Assembly: GCA_036245805.1 (NCBI GenBank) | Contig: BTRK01000006.1 | Location: forward strand, 30,880,901-30,944,900 | Origin: Pristionchus mayeri | Taxonomy: Eukaryota > Nematoda > Chromadorea > Rhabditida > Neodiplogasteridae | Reading direction: 5' to 3' | DNA length: 64,000 nucleotides | In this document: one piece after another, positions 12,047-23,835 of the stretch | How the letters are laid out: every line of letters begins with the position of its first letter | How positions within the stretch are numbered: the stretch's first letter is position 1 | Notes under the pieces: generated by a model | The model's input: the letters and a program-made list of their open reading frames with translations, nothing else | The model's database searches: none | What the model was told of the DNA's origin: nothing | Position numbers and translations under genes: made by a program

Positions 12047-13813
12047 ATGGTGTCAGGGGGGATCCTTCTCTTCTTCCTCTCACTCACTTCCGGGTTCTCA
12101 TCTGGGAGTGAGCAGCAAGTTGTCGTCCATGCACGACTGGAGAAGAGTCTCTTCCTTCTTGCTTCCACCGCAGCCAAGAAGATCGTAAGTGAAGAACTAG
12201 TTTAAGCGGAATTCCGATTATTATTTGCGTGTTTGTGAACAAACGAATTATGATAATTCTCTTCAGGCCATTTAGAACATCAACATAAAATAATTATATA
12301 TAATAGATGAATTGGGCAACGAATAGTTCTACGAAAGACATAGATTTGAAAATATGATGCTGTTGAATTTGTGAATGCACTAGGCAGTTCCATCGAAGAG
12401 GGTGAACAGTGGCCGATACAAAACAATCAAAATTGAGATTGGTGAGGAAGTCCCGAAGATTCCCTTGCCCCCAATCAACGAGAAAATGGGGGGAATAAGA
12501 GTGAAATCAAGATGGGCGAGATGGGATTCATTCGATGCTCCCAGGTATATTCCACTCTCTTCTCTTCATTTTCCACATTGCTCTTATGAAATTTCCATTA
12601 TTGGGAAGAGAAGAGTGCCTAGAATGGAGGTGGCTACGTTGAGAATACATGTTGTATCAAATAATGAATAGCCTCATTCAAGAACAAATTTCTCTATCTC
12701 ATCGAATGGCCTTCGATGGGAAACTGAAGGAGGAGAAGTCAAGATCAAAATTAATTTCGTGGTATTCTTTGATGTGAAGAGCATACTTTAGGTAATTATT
12801 TCACAGGCGAAGTGGCTCTTTTTCACAAAAGTTGGCATAGTCGATTTCACAGGGAGGGACTTGAGGACATCCGTCCAAGGCGAGTTATGTTTTATGTATT
12901 TCCATGCCACTAAATGGATCTTCTTCAGCGATCCTTCACAATGTTAATAGTCGTCCTCAAATTGAAGTGAAACATTGTGCTATCAAAGTTGGAAGAGTGA
13001 GTGTTCAGTGAGTATCGCGTTTAATTGTTTCTTTTCCATAGTCAAACCAATATCCTGCTAAAAATCTTCATTTTCAGCGTTCATGCTCAAATTACTGGGT
13101 TCTTTATCAATCTGTTCTCCAAATTTATCGAAAATTCATTGGGCGCAACGATAAGGAGTGAGGTAAATCCAAGTTAAATATGTAATGTGAAGTAAAAATA
13201 AAATCAAATATTTGCAAACAATACAGCACGAAAAAGAACTCAAAAGTTTTCCGTACTTCTACTAACTTCTACTTGTAAGCATAATATCACTTGAGACGTG
13301 CAAGATGATCACTCGATTGGTCAGCCAGTCCAATAAATTCGTGATGGATCAGCCTGAGGAAATTCGAATCTGGAATACCATTGCACTCAACTATTCTTTG
13401 ATTGGACAGCCTTCATTCAGAAGGTCAATGTTTGTGAATCTAAGTTCAATTTTATTGTCACACTTATCTTTCGTCTCAATGGAGAAATAGTGCGGCAATT
13501 GTTGTTAACTGGAGAAGTGATGATGTACTCTCTCAGTGATGCAATAGAAGCATCTTCCGCCTTCCGATTTACAGTGGGCAACATCTCTGATGACGACGAA
13601 GAGAGAATCTCCTCCTTCCAACAGGGTCAGTGAGTAACTCATCCTATCCTTGGATGATTCAATGATATTCCATCGACTGCAGTTGTTGATGATCCCCGAG
13701 TGACTCTCATTCCTCATCACTTCTTCTCTCTCTCCGATTTCCTTCTCTACTCAACTGCCGCCATTGGGGCTCTCAATCTTCTTGTTAAGAGAACGATACA
13801 CACGAGGAAATAA
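12047..13813 (+). CDS. BPI/LBP-family lipid-binding protein, tandem copy 2
   Basis: Exons 12047-12184, 12384-12544, 12683-12761, 12807-12879, 12929-13007, 13078-13162, 13296-13423, 13537-13625 and 13683-13813 (320 aa). It lies 155 bp after copy 1 in the same direction. The 79-, 85- and 128-nt exons match copy 1 in length and phase, and QPEEIR.W and NKFV are shared. It has a signal peptide (MVSGGILLFFLSLTSG). The N-barrel motifs FSISSNGLRW and NSRPQIEVKHCAI are present, and IPHHFFSLSDFLLYSTAAIG resembles the start of the BPI C-terminal barrel (...LSDYFFNTAG). The chain then ends in KRTIHTRK. The intron after 12879 begins GC rather than GT. A role in lipid or LPS binding in the secretome is a family inference. 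Confidence 0.65.
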
Positions 13814-15844
13814 AAATATGTATTTTATCATTAATTTTTCGGCTTCAATTCAGACTAGTTTCATATTCTGTGCAATATACGATAAATTCATTGTTCTGTT
13901 TCTGGAGTCCCGAAATATAATTTATCTGCAGTGTACTATTGTTAGTGGTAAACTGCTGCGCAACTTTGTCTTTTTTCTTCATGTTCTTGATAGGCCTCAT
14001 CTTCCTCCAGCTATTCGCTGATTATGAGTGCAGAATTCCATCGTTGCTAACGTGAATTGAGGGAGTTGTCAATCAAGGGGATGGCCGGCTCTTCCCTATC
14101 TGCCCACTCATTAGTTCCTTCAGGTGCCCTCTAAACGATGCTCTCTCTCTCTTCCTCTCTCATCTCTCATCTCTCATGCATCTCCTGTCTCTCCCCTTTC
14201 TCCTCCCATGAAGCCCATTTGAATTTCCCTCTCAAGTAATGCAATTGATAAAAAATTATTTTCATATGCCGATTTTGATTGTTTTATGAAATATTTTGAT
14301 GTTTTTATAAAATACTAGATCGATTGCCATCAATTGTTTCATTCAAATGAACAGCAACACTGCTTGTTTCAGTATTCACTGGCGCGTTCTCCCTTTTTGT
14401 CTCTGTCGATCTCTTCGTCTCTTTTCCCGTTCTGGCCATTCCTATTTCCGATTCGTCGATCTACTGACTTTTGATCCTCTTTCTCGCACTTTCCTCTTTT
14501 CTCTTCTGATTTCTGAGTCTCACTGATGAAAATGCAAGCGATTCTTTACGACCTTTGCGATAAGAATAAGAGATATTGAGAAGAAGAAGACGGAATGGCC
14601 CCATTTATCAGCCAAATCTCATCGAGTCTCGCTCGAACTGAATGATCATTCACTCCATTCGCTCTCTGGTTCGGCTATTGTCGGTTTTTTCAATATTTGC
14701 CGACAAGTTCGTTTTCATTTATTTACTTCTCTAATTGAGTTCATTCCCCCACTTTTCTCAGTCATGTGATGCCTACTTTTGCCCATAATCTGGATCTCTC
14801 GCAGTAGAAGGTGCTGGCTGATGCTTCCTCTCCTGACCATCCTAGAGAGAGAAAGGAGCCAGCTGGTGAGAGAGAGAACACCCCGCATGGAGAGAGTGCA
14901 CTCGTTTGTCCATTCTCGTCCTCTCCTTCCCTTCTGGCCTTGCTCCTACAGAGGTCAACCTCAGTTTCACACTTGATCGTCACCATTAGTTCAGATCGGC
15001 GGCTGTAGTGCATTCAATCTTTCCAGTTCATTTTTTCTCGTTCTACTTTATTCTCCTTCATCGAATTCACAATGTCAATCATGAGCAAATCAGAATTTCT
15101 TCTTATATCTACTGCCCGCAATTTCCTTTCTCTGTGCATTTATGGGTGAAATTATATCAGTGTTGAAATTTTTTGTACGTGGTTTTATTATGAAATCCTG
15201 TTAGGTAGTGGGTATTTACAAGAAATGAGGAGAGTTTGTGTGAAGAATGGAGTATAAATCATACATAATGTAAGATTGCCGAGTAGTACGAGATTAGCCT
15301 CTCATTGATGATAGAAGGGGGAAAGAGAGGGAGAAGAGAGCGAAAGGACATGAGGAAGGGAGGGTTGTTTACGTGAGGAAGAAAGAGGAATGAGAATACA
15401 AAGAGGAAGTCCCTTCTTCTCAATTCATCTTTATCCCCTTCGATCTCCATATTTCTCCTTTGAAGAAGTAGTCACGTGAGTTATATCTTGGACTGTTGGT
15501 ACAAGTTGTTTACGTGAAAAGGCAGAAGAGAGAAGTGGGAGGGTGGGGGAAGAAGAGCTCCACTCCTATCACTGCTTTCCCCCACTACTATGAGTAATAT
15601 TGCCATGAATCTTTGGCGTTCTTTAGTAATCCGATGTAATTCTATTCTGGATGTTCTCTCGTTCTTTGACTGGCAAGGGACTCAGTCGTTCATTTGAACT
15701 CTCTTCGCTCCAACTTCTTCCTTCGCGCTCCCTCTACCTTTTTCTTTCGTTCTCCAGCGATTTTGCGATTTTTTACATTTACTAACTCTTTCGATTCCAC
15801 TCGATTCTAATTTCTCTTCTTGCAATCATTCAAACGAGTTGTAG
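13814..15844. other. Intergenic, no supported gene
   Basis: About 2 kb between the BPI-like pair and QNG1. It contains pyrimidine-rich runs (for example CTCTCTCT tracts near 14140-14210) and purine-rich tracts near 15300-15420. No coding exons with matching splice phases were found. The last part ends in a pyrimidine tract and TAG directly before the QNG1 ATG. Confidence 0.5.
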
Positions 15845-18082
15845 ATGAACTACGTGACTCTCTCTCCGATGGAATCAGGCGAGTTCATCACTGCCAATGC
15901 AAACGATGTCAGCTATTTACACTACTTTATTTATTGTTCAAAATGGAATGTGACTATATTTCCTAAAAATCCATTATTTTACAGATCAAAGTGGATGTCG
16001 ACAAATGTAAGGAGGCTGCCATTATGGTGAGAAATTTTCAAATTTATAAAGTCCAGTGACATTATGTGGATGATTGATCTCCACTCTCAGATCATGGATT
16101 CACTCGTGGATGGATCAATCGGAGACATCGAATACAAGTCGAATCCACTCCATCCCACTGGCCTCACTCATGAGGAACATCTCAATTGGTGAGGGAGAAG
16201 GACGACTATTACCAACTGGCACACACAATGCAATTGTGGAGAGTCTAGTCAATTGAAGTGTCTCATCTCAGGGTCTTCGTTCTGGACACCCTCAATTTCT
16301 CGTTCTGGCCCAGTGAAGGAGAGCACTACGATGTGACGTACAAGGTGAGGGAGATTGTGGAGGGAAATGGCGATGCACTAAGTGCACTCACTACACCATC
16401 CCATTCACTACACTCTTCGTTCTTTTCTGAAGTCTTCGACTGCAGGACAAGAAGGAGACGGGGTATCTCGCGTGCTGTGCTGCATTCTGCAAGGTTAGTG
16501 TGTCATTGTCAGAAGGTTTTGTGAGTGTGTGCAACATTTGGGAAACGTCGATGGCAAATATAAACTTAGGCTTTCGATAACGGAGTGCGCATTACCGATG
16601 CAAACTGGATGGAAAATGTAACGATGGAGGAATTGGATGAGATACTCAAGTCCGACTCGGGTACCGTATCACTAAACAATAATTAACTTCGAATTACTAC
16701 GAGCATTCTAACACCGTGCCCCCGTTGGGATTTCGAAAACAGTTCCACACTACTTCCGAATACTGTATTCCTCCTTTTAGGTCACTCGATCCCATTGCTG
16801 TTCGATCGGTATCGCGCACTTCATGAGAGCGGAGCCCATCTCAACCAAGTAATCAATAGAGCACGGACTACAGTAGTAGAAAGATACTGTGCCTACTAAT
16901 TGCTCTTTCAGAAGTTCGGGGGGCAGTTTCTTAACCTGGTGAAGAAGTGCGAAGGCAAAGCGCAGACGATGATTAGGTGAGGAGATCAAAGATCAAATGG
17001 AATACACCTTAAGAATGTCCCAGAAACAATAAGAGATCAAAGATTAGCTGTCTAATTGCAGACAAATAATCATGATCGAGTCCTTCCGCGACTTCACCAT
17101 GTACAAGAATAAGCAAGGTTCGTGAATATACTTAGAGGGGGTGTATTCTTATTCTGCTTGTCCTATCACAGTTCTCACCGTGGGGAGATATAACGAAGAG
17201 ATTCTTGATCCAATCCCATCTGCTCAGTTGATCTTCGATCGTTTCTCCTTACAGTTTCTCTACTCAAACGGGTGCAGATTCTGGTATCAGATACATGGGG
17301 ACTACTCAAGGACGGAGAACTCAAAGAACTAGTCGCCTTCCCCGATCTAGAGTCCGTTTCACATACGAGTGTACCTTAAAATAAACATTTTGTAATAAAA
17401 TTAGTAGGGCAATCCAAATGATAATCATAACAAGTTTCTATTACAGTACTCTGACGATGTTCGCTGACTACCGTGTCCCCCAGGTTCTCTCCTACCTCGG
17501 ATGCCTAGAATACTCGGAGAAATTACTGTGAGCCTTCGGTATCTTGTAACTTGGTTGATTTATATATTTCAAGTATATAATTTAACTATTGTAATAAAAT
17601 TAGTGGCCTGGAATCCCCTTTTTCTCTTGCAGGGAGGTTCTGCAGACGAGTCAACTGCTCAAGTACGGAGATACACGAGAAGTCGAGTTGAGAGGATGTT
17701 CCATCTACGCTGTCAATGTACAGTTCCTAGTTGATAGGTTGATTGATTGGATCTCCATTGCAGGAGATCTACAAGGAGGTCTGTAGACTGAGGAAGGACA
17801 ACTACAGTAAGTACTACCTTCCTCATCACATTACACGCAGTACTCATGAAGACTACGCTATTCTCCCTCCAATGTGATTGAATGACTTCTTTGAGATGGC
17901 ATTGATTTCTCCGACAAGAGACCGATCTTCGCCATCGACATCGACGTGTGGCTGTGGCAGTTCAGGTGAGCAACCTTCTTCACCCAATGACTAGATTGAT
18001 CTTTGATCTCTGCAGACGCGAGCACGCCGAAGACGTGGAGGCACTCGTCCCATATCACCGCACTCGATCCATCTACTACTAA
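15845..18082 (+). CDS. QNG1: Queuosine 5'-phosphate N-glycosylase/hydrolase (queuine salvage)
   Basis: Releases queuine from queuosine nucleotide so that it can be used for tRNA wobble modification (formerly DUF2419/C9orf64). Exons: 15845-15907, 15985-16026, 16091-16188, 16272-16344, 16446-16493, 16570-16660, 16781-16848, 16912-16976, 17062-17117, 17255-17351, 17447-17527, 17633-17717, 17764-17806, 17896-17965, 18016-18082. Every junction is in phase, giving 348 aa against about 341 in human. Diagnostic motifs: VLDTLNFSFWP, FGGQFLNLV, VQILVSDTW, TMFADYRVPQVLSYLG, KYGDTREVELRG, and the C-terminal HRTRSIYY. The Asp-Tyr-Arg-x-Pro-Gln segment belongs to the active-site region. Nothing is missing. 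The first donor (GTCAGC) is unusual. The ATG follows an AG acceptor-like site directly, suggesting a 5' UTR intron or trans-splicing. Confidence 0.93.
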
Positions 18083-18691
18083 TCTATTAACATTCTTTAT
18101 CATCTAGTCTTTCATTATTCATCATGCTTTTATTCTCTTTCAATTTGTTACATCATTCACTGTTAATCGAATTCTTTCGTACAAATTGGTTTGTGATAAT
18201 TTCGAATGATCTGTGATTTATTTGCATTTTAGTTGTTGTCAAAGGTTGCCATTTTTCTTGGCCCTTTTTTTACAGACAACGCTTATTTTTAAAAATTTAA
18301 TTTCAAATTATCTTCATTGTTAGATTCGTATTTTCTTTTTTTTAAATAGAAGCAATTCATGGTTATAAAGCTCGTTTTGTATCTCTAAAAAATAATTTAC
18401 TGGAATACTTGACTCCTTTTTTTAAAACTCAACTTATTCTTCAAGAAAATAAGAGAAGCCGACAGGAGAAGCATTTCCTTCCAAATCAGGCAATGATATT
18501 TTTCGAAGTATGATATTAAATTTTATGCACTCAGAAATCATTTTTTGATCTGATATTTTAAAGGAGGACTAACATCAAATCTAGCCAGCCCAAACTGGCA
18601 AACTTTTGCGATAATAGCAAACAGTAACACATTTCCCCCCCAGATACAGGTTTTTTATATCCGATAGGAACCGAATTATGGTTGTCTTTAG
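18083..18691. other. QNG1 3' flank, AT-rich, no gene
   Basis: The QNG1 3' UTR and AT-rich spacer with poly-T and poly-A runs. No coding exon is supported. Confidence 0.5.
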
Positions 18692-19784
18692 CACGTGTAT
18701 CACGAGTCAGTGGATGAAAAATAGGCCCCTCGGGAACATTTTGAAAATTTGTATCACGAATTTGGCCCATACTATGGTAGTATAATACCCTGGAGTGATG
18801 ATTTCGAAAAATATAGGCCATTTGTCCCAGAGCCGGCTTTTAGAAATTTTCCGGTTTTGTACCGTATCTCTGGTCCCAGTTGGGCTAGAAAGGTGGCAGT
18901 GGGCTTAAAATGTGTGGAAAATTATTTTGAACAACTTTTATGTTGACAGCTTTTGCGTGTGATGCCAAATGAAAATGTTATGGTAAAAAGTCCATTTTTT
19001 CAAACCAAAAATATTTTTTTTCGACATCACGCAGGAAACTTGCAGTGGATTTTCTTTGCATATTTCGAAAGAAGAAGCCAACCTGCATTATATAAAAAAA
19101 TAGCAACGAAATTTAAGGGTAGATTTGCATTGTAATTTTGTGCCAAAGGTGGAACTTTTGCAAAATCGCAAAACTCAATATTTTCAAATTCTTTCAAAAC
19201 TTCTTTCTTTCACTTAAAACGACCTTTAGACACCGTAAATATATGCATTTCGAATTTGAAAGTTCATAAAAATTTCAAGGTGTACATTTGGAAAGAATTT
19301 GAAAATAATGATTTTTGCGATTTTGCCAAAGTTTCACATTTGGCCCAAAATTACAATGCAAATCTACCCTTCAATTTCTTTGCTAATTTTTTATATAATG
19401 CAGGTTGACTTCTTCTTTCGAAATATGCAAAGAAAATCCGCTGCAAGTTTCCTGCGTGATGTCGAAAAAATTTATTTTTTGCTTGAAAAAATGGACTTTT
19501 TACCATAACATTTTCTATTGGCATCGCACACAAAAGCTGTCAACATAAAAGTTGTTCAAAATAATTTTCCACACATTTTAAGCCCACTGCCACCTTTCCA
19601 GCCCAACTGGGAGCAGAGATACGGTACAGAACCGGAAAATTTCTGAAAGCCGGCTCTGGGACAAATGACCTATATTTTTCGAAATCATCACTCCAGTGTA
19701 TTATACTACCATAGTATGGGCCAAATTGGTGGTACAAATTTTCAAAATGTTCCCGCACACCTCCACTGACCCGTGATACGTGTG
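18692..19784. mobile_element. Foldback/palindromic element downstream of QNG1
   Basis: Two arms of about 500 bp in inverted orientation. The sequence from CACGTGTATCACG at 18692 is mirrored by CGTGATACGTGTG ending near 19784, and shared tracts such as CATACTATGGTAGTATAATA occur in both arms. The loop is near 19200-19290. Open frames at 18749-18946 and 19540-19935 are mirror images (both contain GPYYGSII). They may be relics of the element's sequence rather than genes. No transposase is seen. Confidence 0.8.
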
Positions 19785-19885
19785 TTAGGTATTCAAAGTT
19801 CACCCTGTCGCACAGGCAACGAAGGATCCTGTTTTTAGAATTGTTGCTTTGACTAAGAAAATTAGCAGAATACAAAACATTTTTT

Positions 19886-19949
19886 GGAGGCATTGAACCC
19901 CAGCCCTCTCGCATGCTAAGCGAGCGCTCTACCACTCAGCTATGCCCCC
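19886..19949 (-). pseudogene. Truncated tRNA-Ala (AGC) pseudogene
   Basis: Read on the minus strand, it starts GGGGGCATAGC, has a D-arm (GAGTGGTAGAGC), and an anticodon arm CTCGC-TTAGCAT-GCGAG with anticodon AGC. GGTTCAAT follows, and then GCCTCC pairs with the 5' end to close the acceptor stem. The 3' strand of the T-stem (about 7 nt) is missing, giving about 64 nt instead of about 72. No T-run terminator follows on the transcribed strand. I call it a decayed or internally deleted copy. Confidence 0.75.
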
Positions 19950-20708
19950 AGATGTTCACGTTAATTACATCTTTGTTTTTGACTCTGCATATCTTTCTTC
20001 ATCCGTGCATAGGGATGATTCCTATCGCATCAATCAAATCAGCAAAACAAGAATTTTGGTGGGTTCTAAAACCAAATGAATTAGATGATGTTGAGGTGCA
20101 GATTTGGATCACAAACAAGAAAGATCTCGTACGAACCAATCGAAATTTTTGAATTAGACTTAACTATCCTCTTGTTTCTGAGATCACAGAACGATTGGCG
20201 TCCTTTGTTGACCTTGCAGACGCCCACTGGCCTTTTCTCACGTAGACACTCCATTAATGGCACTAAGTAAGTATCACACGTGTCCATGTCATCCCACTGT
20301 TCTCCTTGTCTCTCACCGATCCCTCGATCTTTCCTCTATCTCTCTCCTACTTATCTCTGACTTCTCCCCTGTCTCTACAGTCTCTCATCCTGTTCTGCAT
20401 CATAGAAAAGGGGTCGAGATGATCGAATCTCGGACTTTCTTTCTCTTCTTGTTTCTCCCTCTAATCAACTGCTGCATAGCCATTTCCACTCAATAATTCA
20501 TTGGGTCATCAATGCTAGATCGTATTTTTCTATCTTCGATCATAGATCGTATTTTTCTTCGACATTTGCACTGTACACACTTATTGTTTCATGTCTTCAT
20601 TTTTCGAAAAAAGTAGTTCATTTGCACGTCCTCACTCCAGTCTTCCTTCTTATCCTCGTTCATCTCGCAATTGATCTGTACTCATACTTCCGATTTTGCA
20701 GATTGAGC
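19950..20708. other. Upstream region of the methyltransferase gene, no supported CDS
   Basis: A short open frame at 20420-20496 (starting MIESRTFFLFLFLPL) looks signal-peptide-like but has no continuation. Pyrimidine-rich sequence ends in TTTTGCAG at 20701, eight bases before the methyltransferase ATG, so a 5' UTR acceptor or trans-splice site lies here. Confidence 0.4.
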
Positions 20709-22695
20709 ATGTCTGACCTCAAAGAACGCCTTGGAGTGAGTTATTTCAAATTGGTTGAGTAGAGATCAAAGATAACTTTCTTCCTCTTTCAGGCGATGCT
20801 CATGGGTGGAATGGTCACTCCGACAATTGCACTCGGGAAGAAACTCGGACTATTCGATGCCCTTGGAGCTGTGCGTTATTTCTCTCACTCAGAATTCATA
20901 GGCAAAAAAATGATGATATCTACTTCGAAATTGTGGATGTTGCAGATTGCTTCTGAATCTTCTCCTGCCGATGCGAAGACCATTGCTGAGAAGGCAGGAT
21001 GCAAGGAAAGGTCAGCAAGGAATTAGTGAGGAGAGAAGACGAGATCGAGTTTGGGGATGAGTTCATAACCATTTCCATCCAATAGATAATACTGATTGTA
21101 GGTACGTGCGTGAATGGTTGGCAGTCCTCTCGTGCGCTGGTTTCATAGAAGTCACTCCAGGGGAGAAATTCTGGCTGACTGAAGAGGCGAAGCATGTGGG
21201 TAAAGAAGAGATGAGCACGGAATCACTTATTATGTTCACCGGAATTAATTGGCAGGAGTTCTCGGGGATGAACAATCTCTCGGTGGCCACCATGGCATTC
21301 CTCCCCGCTGTCGTGAAGACTTTCAATGAATTGGCCGATGCATTCAAGAAAGAGGGAAGATACGGTAATGGACCATCTATTGAGAGCCCTTTATGAAGTG
21401 TATAGTTCGTCAGTGGATTCCCTCCCTATGAATGATGGATTCTCAATTGTTGAAGGTCTGGAGTACTCGCAGTTCTCTGACTTCTACTCTGTGATGGATA
21501 TCGTGACTCAGACGATGCACGATGCTCATCTCCTCTCCAATTACTTCCCCCAGGCAAGAATGAGACTACCATCCATTCGCTACTCCATGCAATGATACAA
21601 CTGAATGAACATCGGCTATCACTATGCATATGTATAAAAATGGGTTGAAATGTATCTTCCAGATAGGAATGCAAGATAAGCTGGAGGGCGGAATGAAGGT
21701 GCTCGATGTCGGCTGTGGCTCTGGATACCATGCACTCAAAATGGGTCAGCCATACTCATAGTCGACTATGAACAATTAGTCATCACTAGATGCATAGTTG
21801 AGTAAAGTGCGGTTCAAGTGAAAAACAGTTTTGACAAGAATACATTGCACACTATATTCTCACCATTGATTTCTCTCTTCCAGCATCGGCTTTTCCCAAG
21901 TGTGAAGTGCATGGGGCAGACATTTCGGAGAAGGCCATTGGAATGGCAAATGAAAATCTCGAAGCACAGGGACAGAAGAATTTGGTGAGACGAGAAGAAA
22001 CTTGAATTGTTTCCATCAGATGAGCAATACTTTCTAATTCAACTTCTTTTTCAGACTTTCCACGCGGAGGATGCAGGGAAGATGCCCGCTGCATGGACGA
22101 ATTCATTCGATTTCATCACAATCTTCGACGCCTGCCACGACCAGATGAGACCCGATCTAGTGAGAAGGAGAATTCAAGTGAATGGTTGAACTCACATGTT
22201 TTTCCCAGTGTCTCAACGAGATCTACCGTATGCTCAAGCCAGGAGGAACATTCGCGATGCTTGAGGTAGGGTTTGTAACAGGTTGGGAATCAACCGGTTG
22301 CTCTCTTCCAGATCCGTGGCTGCTCGAACATCCATGCAGACAAGGCGAAGCATGGCCCATTCGCTTCCACTTTCTACACTGTTTCCATGTTCCACTGCCT
22401 TCCAGTGGGCAGCAATCGACCCGGTATGAGAAGGGCTCTCTAAGAGAACAGAGGAGTATTCCTTCTCCTCTTGCAGATGCTCTGTGCATGGGTGCGATGT
22501 GGGGAGAAGAAAGGGCGAAGAAACTGCTGGAGAATGCAGGATTCAAGAAGGAGAACGTCCAGGTAACACCAATTCCTCTCCTTGAGATTACCTTCTGATT
22601 GATCACGAATCGCCAGATTCGAAATGTGAGTATCTCTTTAGGTGTTCGAGCCCGAATACTTCCCCATCAACATCGTTTACCTCTGCAAGAAGTAG
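20709..22695 (+). CDS. SAM-dependent methyltransferase with N-terminal winged helix (Rv2258c-like)
   Basis: Exons 20709-20735, 20793-20870, 20946-21010, 21102-21364, 21456-21553, 21663-21744, 21884-21984, 22055-22159, 22209-22265, 22312-22423, 22477-22562 and 22642-22695 (375 aa), all in phase. The N-terminal third looks like a winged-helix dimerisation domain (ALGKKLGLFDALGA; TIAEKAGCKERYVREWL). The Rossmann core has motif I VLDVGCGSGYHALKMA (SAM binding), the acidic strand-2 end EVHGADIS, HAEDAGKMP, then DFITIFDACHDQMRP and a post-motif LKPGGTFAMLEIRG. This is the architecture of a C. elegans methyltransferase family of unknown substrate. The intron after 21553 begins GC. The substrate cannot be inferred. 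Confidence 0.85.
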
Positions 22696-23443
22696 TAAAG
22701 CTCAGATACATAAGGCAATAATATAGCATGAATATCGTATATACTCAAAGATTCCTTTGTGGTCAAAATATTGGAATAAATTTTGACCGGATGTATATCG
22801 TGTTTCAATTATTTGTTGTTTCAACAACGACAAATACCGAGTCTGTTGTGCTGTTAAATAATCCGGAATTTCGCTTGAGGATTGGACATTTACTTCAGAG
22901 AACTATCTATTTCTGTATGTGAATTTCTAAGGTAGCGATCCCTAGAAGCACTAGGGACAAGCACAGATACGTTGCCCCATCTACGAGTCGACATCACCGG
23001 ATTGCCCCTCCTTGCATTGCCATTTCTTGACGACTACATACTCGTTTGTAGTGGAAGAATAATTACCTATACATCATTGGAAGAGGCAGTGTAGACTGCA
23101 AAATCTCTTCACTGTCGACTATTCCTCCAATGGCCAATATTTCGCACATTACTCAGTGACCATTTTGATCCGCACATTCTTCCTAACAGATGCATTACTC
23201 AGAAGTAGTCACTGATCGTCTCTCTACATCGTCCCCCTCCCTCACAACTGCTCAAATACGTGCTTCCTCTGCATTTTTTCTCCTCTCTCTTCCCCTCGAC
23301 GGAGAGGGAATCTAACTGGAATGGAGAGTCGCTTCCTCTCTTTGATCAGCCGACGCGCCTTGTCATAGGGATGAACCATCAACAGAAGGAGGAAGCCTTC
23401 AAATACACCGGATGATGCTTCCTCCTTTACTCTCCCTCTAATC
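22696..23443. other. Intergenic, no supported gene
   Basis: Contains the methyltransferase 3' UTR and then roughly 700 bp without convincing coding exons. The short plus-strand open frame at 22728-22922 lacks splice or family support. Confidence 0.4.
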
Positions 23444-23835
23444 ATGAAGTTCCTCACTGTTTTCATCTCTTTTCTCATCGTCCTTTCACTCTCAGCTGAG
23501 GATGTGAGTCTTTCATGCATCTTCTGCCTAGTGTATCCATTTCCCCACGAATGACAAATATCATTGACAGAAAGTCGAGCTCACAACTCAGGCTGGAAAA
23601 GGACTCCTCGGGGGTAACATCCAACTTGAATTATATTGTTTTTTATCATATTTAAAGTTCCCAAGCATGTCCATAATCATGTTCTCCTCGGTATGTTCTC
23701 ATTGCAGGATGTGAGGATGCGAAGAATCCTTTCTCGGGAGTCTCCAATTGTCCCCTCCGTGCTTCCCTCTGCAAACTGGCTGAATTCGAGCAGGAGATGA
23801 GGAAGGAATGCCCCAAAACCTGCGGGTTCTGCTGA
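23444..23835 (+). CDS. Small secreted ShKT-domain protein
   Basis: Exons 23444-23503, 23571-23613 and 23708-23835 (76 aa), in phase. Exon 1 encodes a signal peptide (MKFLTVFISFLIVLSLSAED). Exon 3 encodes one ShKT domain running to the stop codon, with six Cys in the order GCED, NCPL, LCKL, ECPK, TCGF, C-stop and the hallmark CPKTCGFC end. ShKT domains are common in nematode secreted proteins and in enzymes. A single-domain protein like this may be a channel-interacting or structural peptide; its target is unknown. Confidence 0.88.

Noticed and set aside
18749..19935. Open frames containing GPYYGSII on both strands
   Set aside because: They are mirrored arms of the third foldback; one frame also runs into the tRNA pseudogene. 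Could be transposon relics but not a supported gene.
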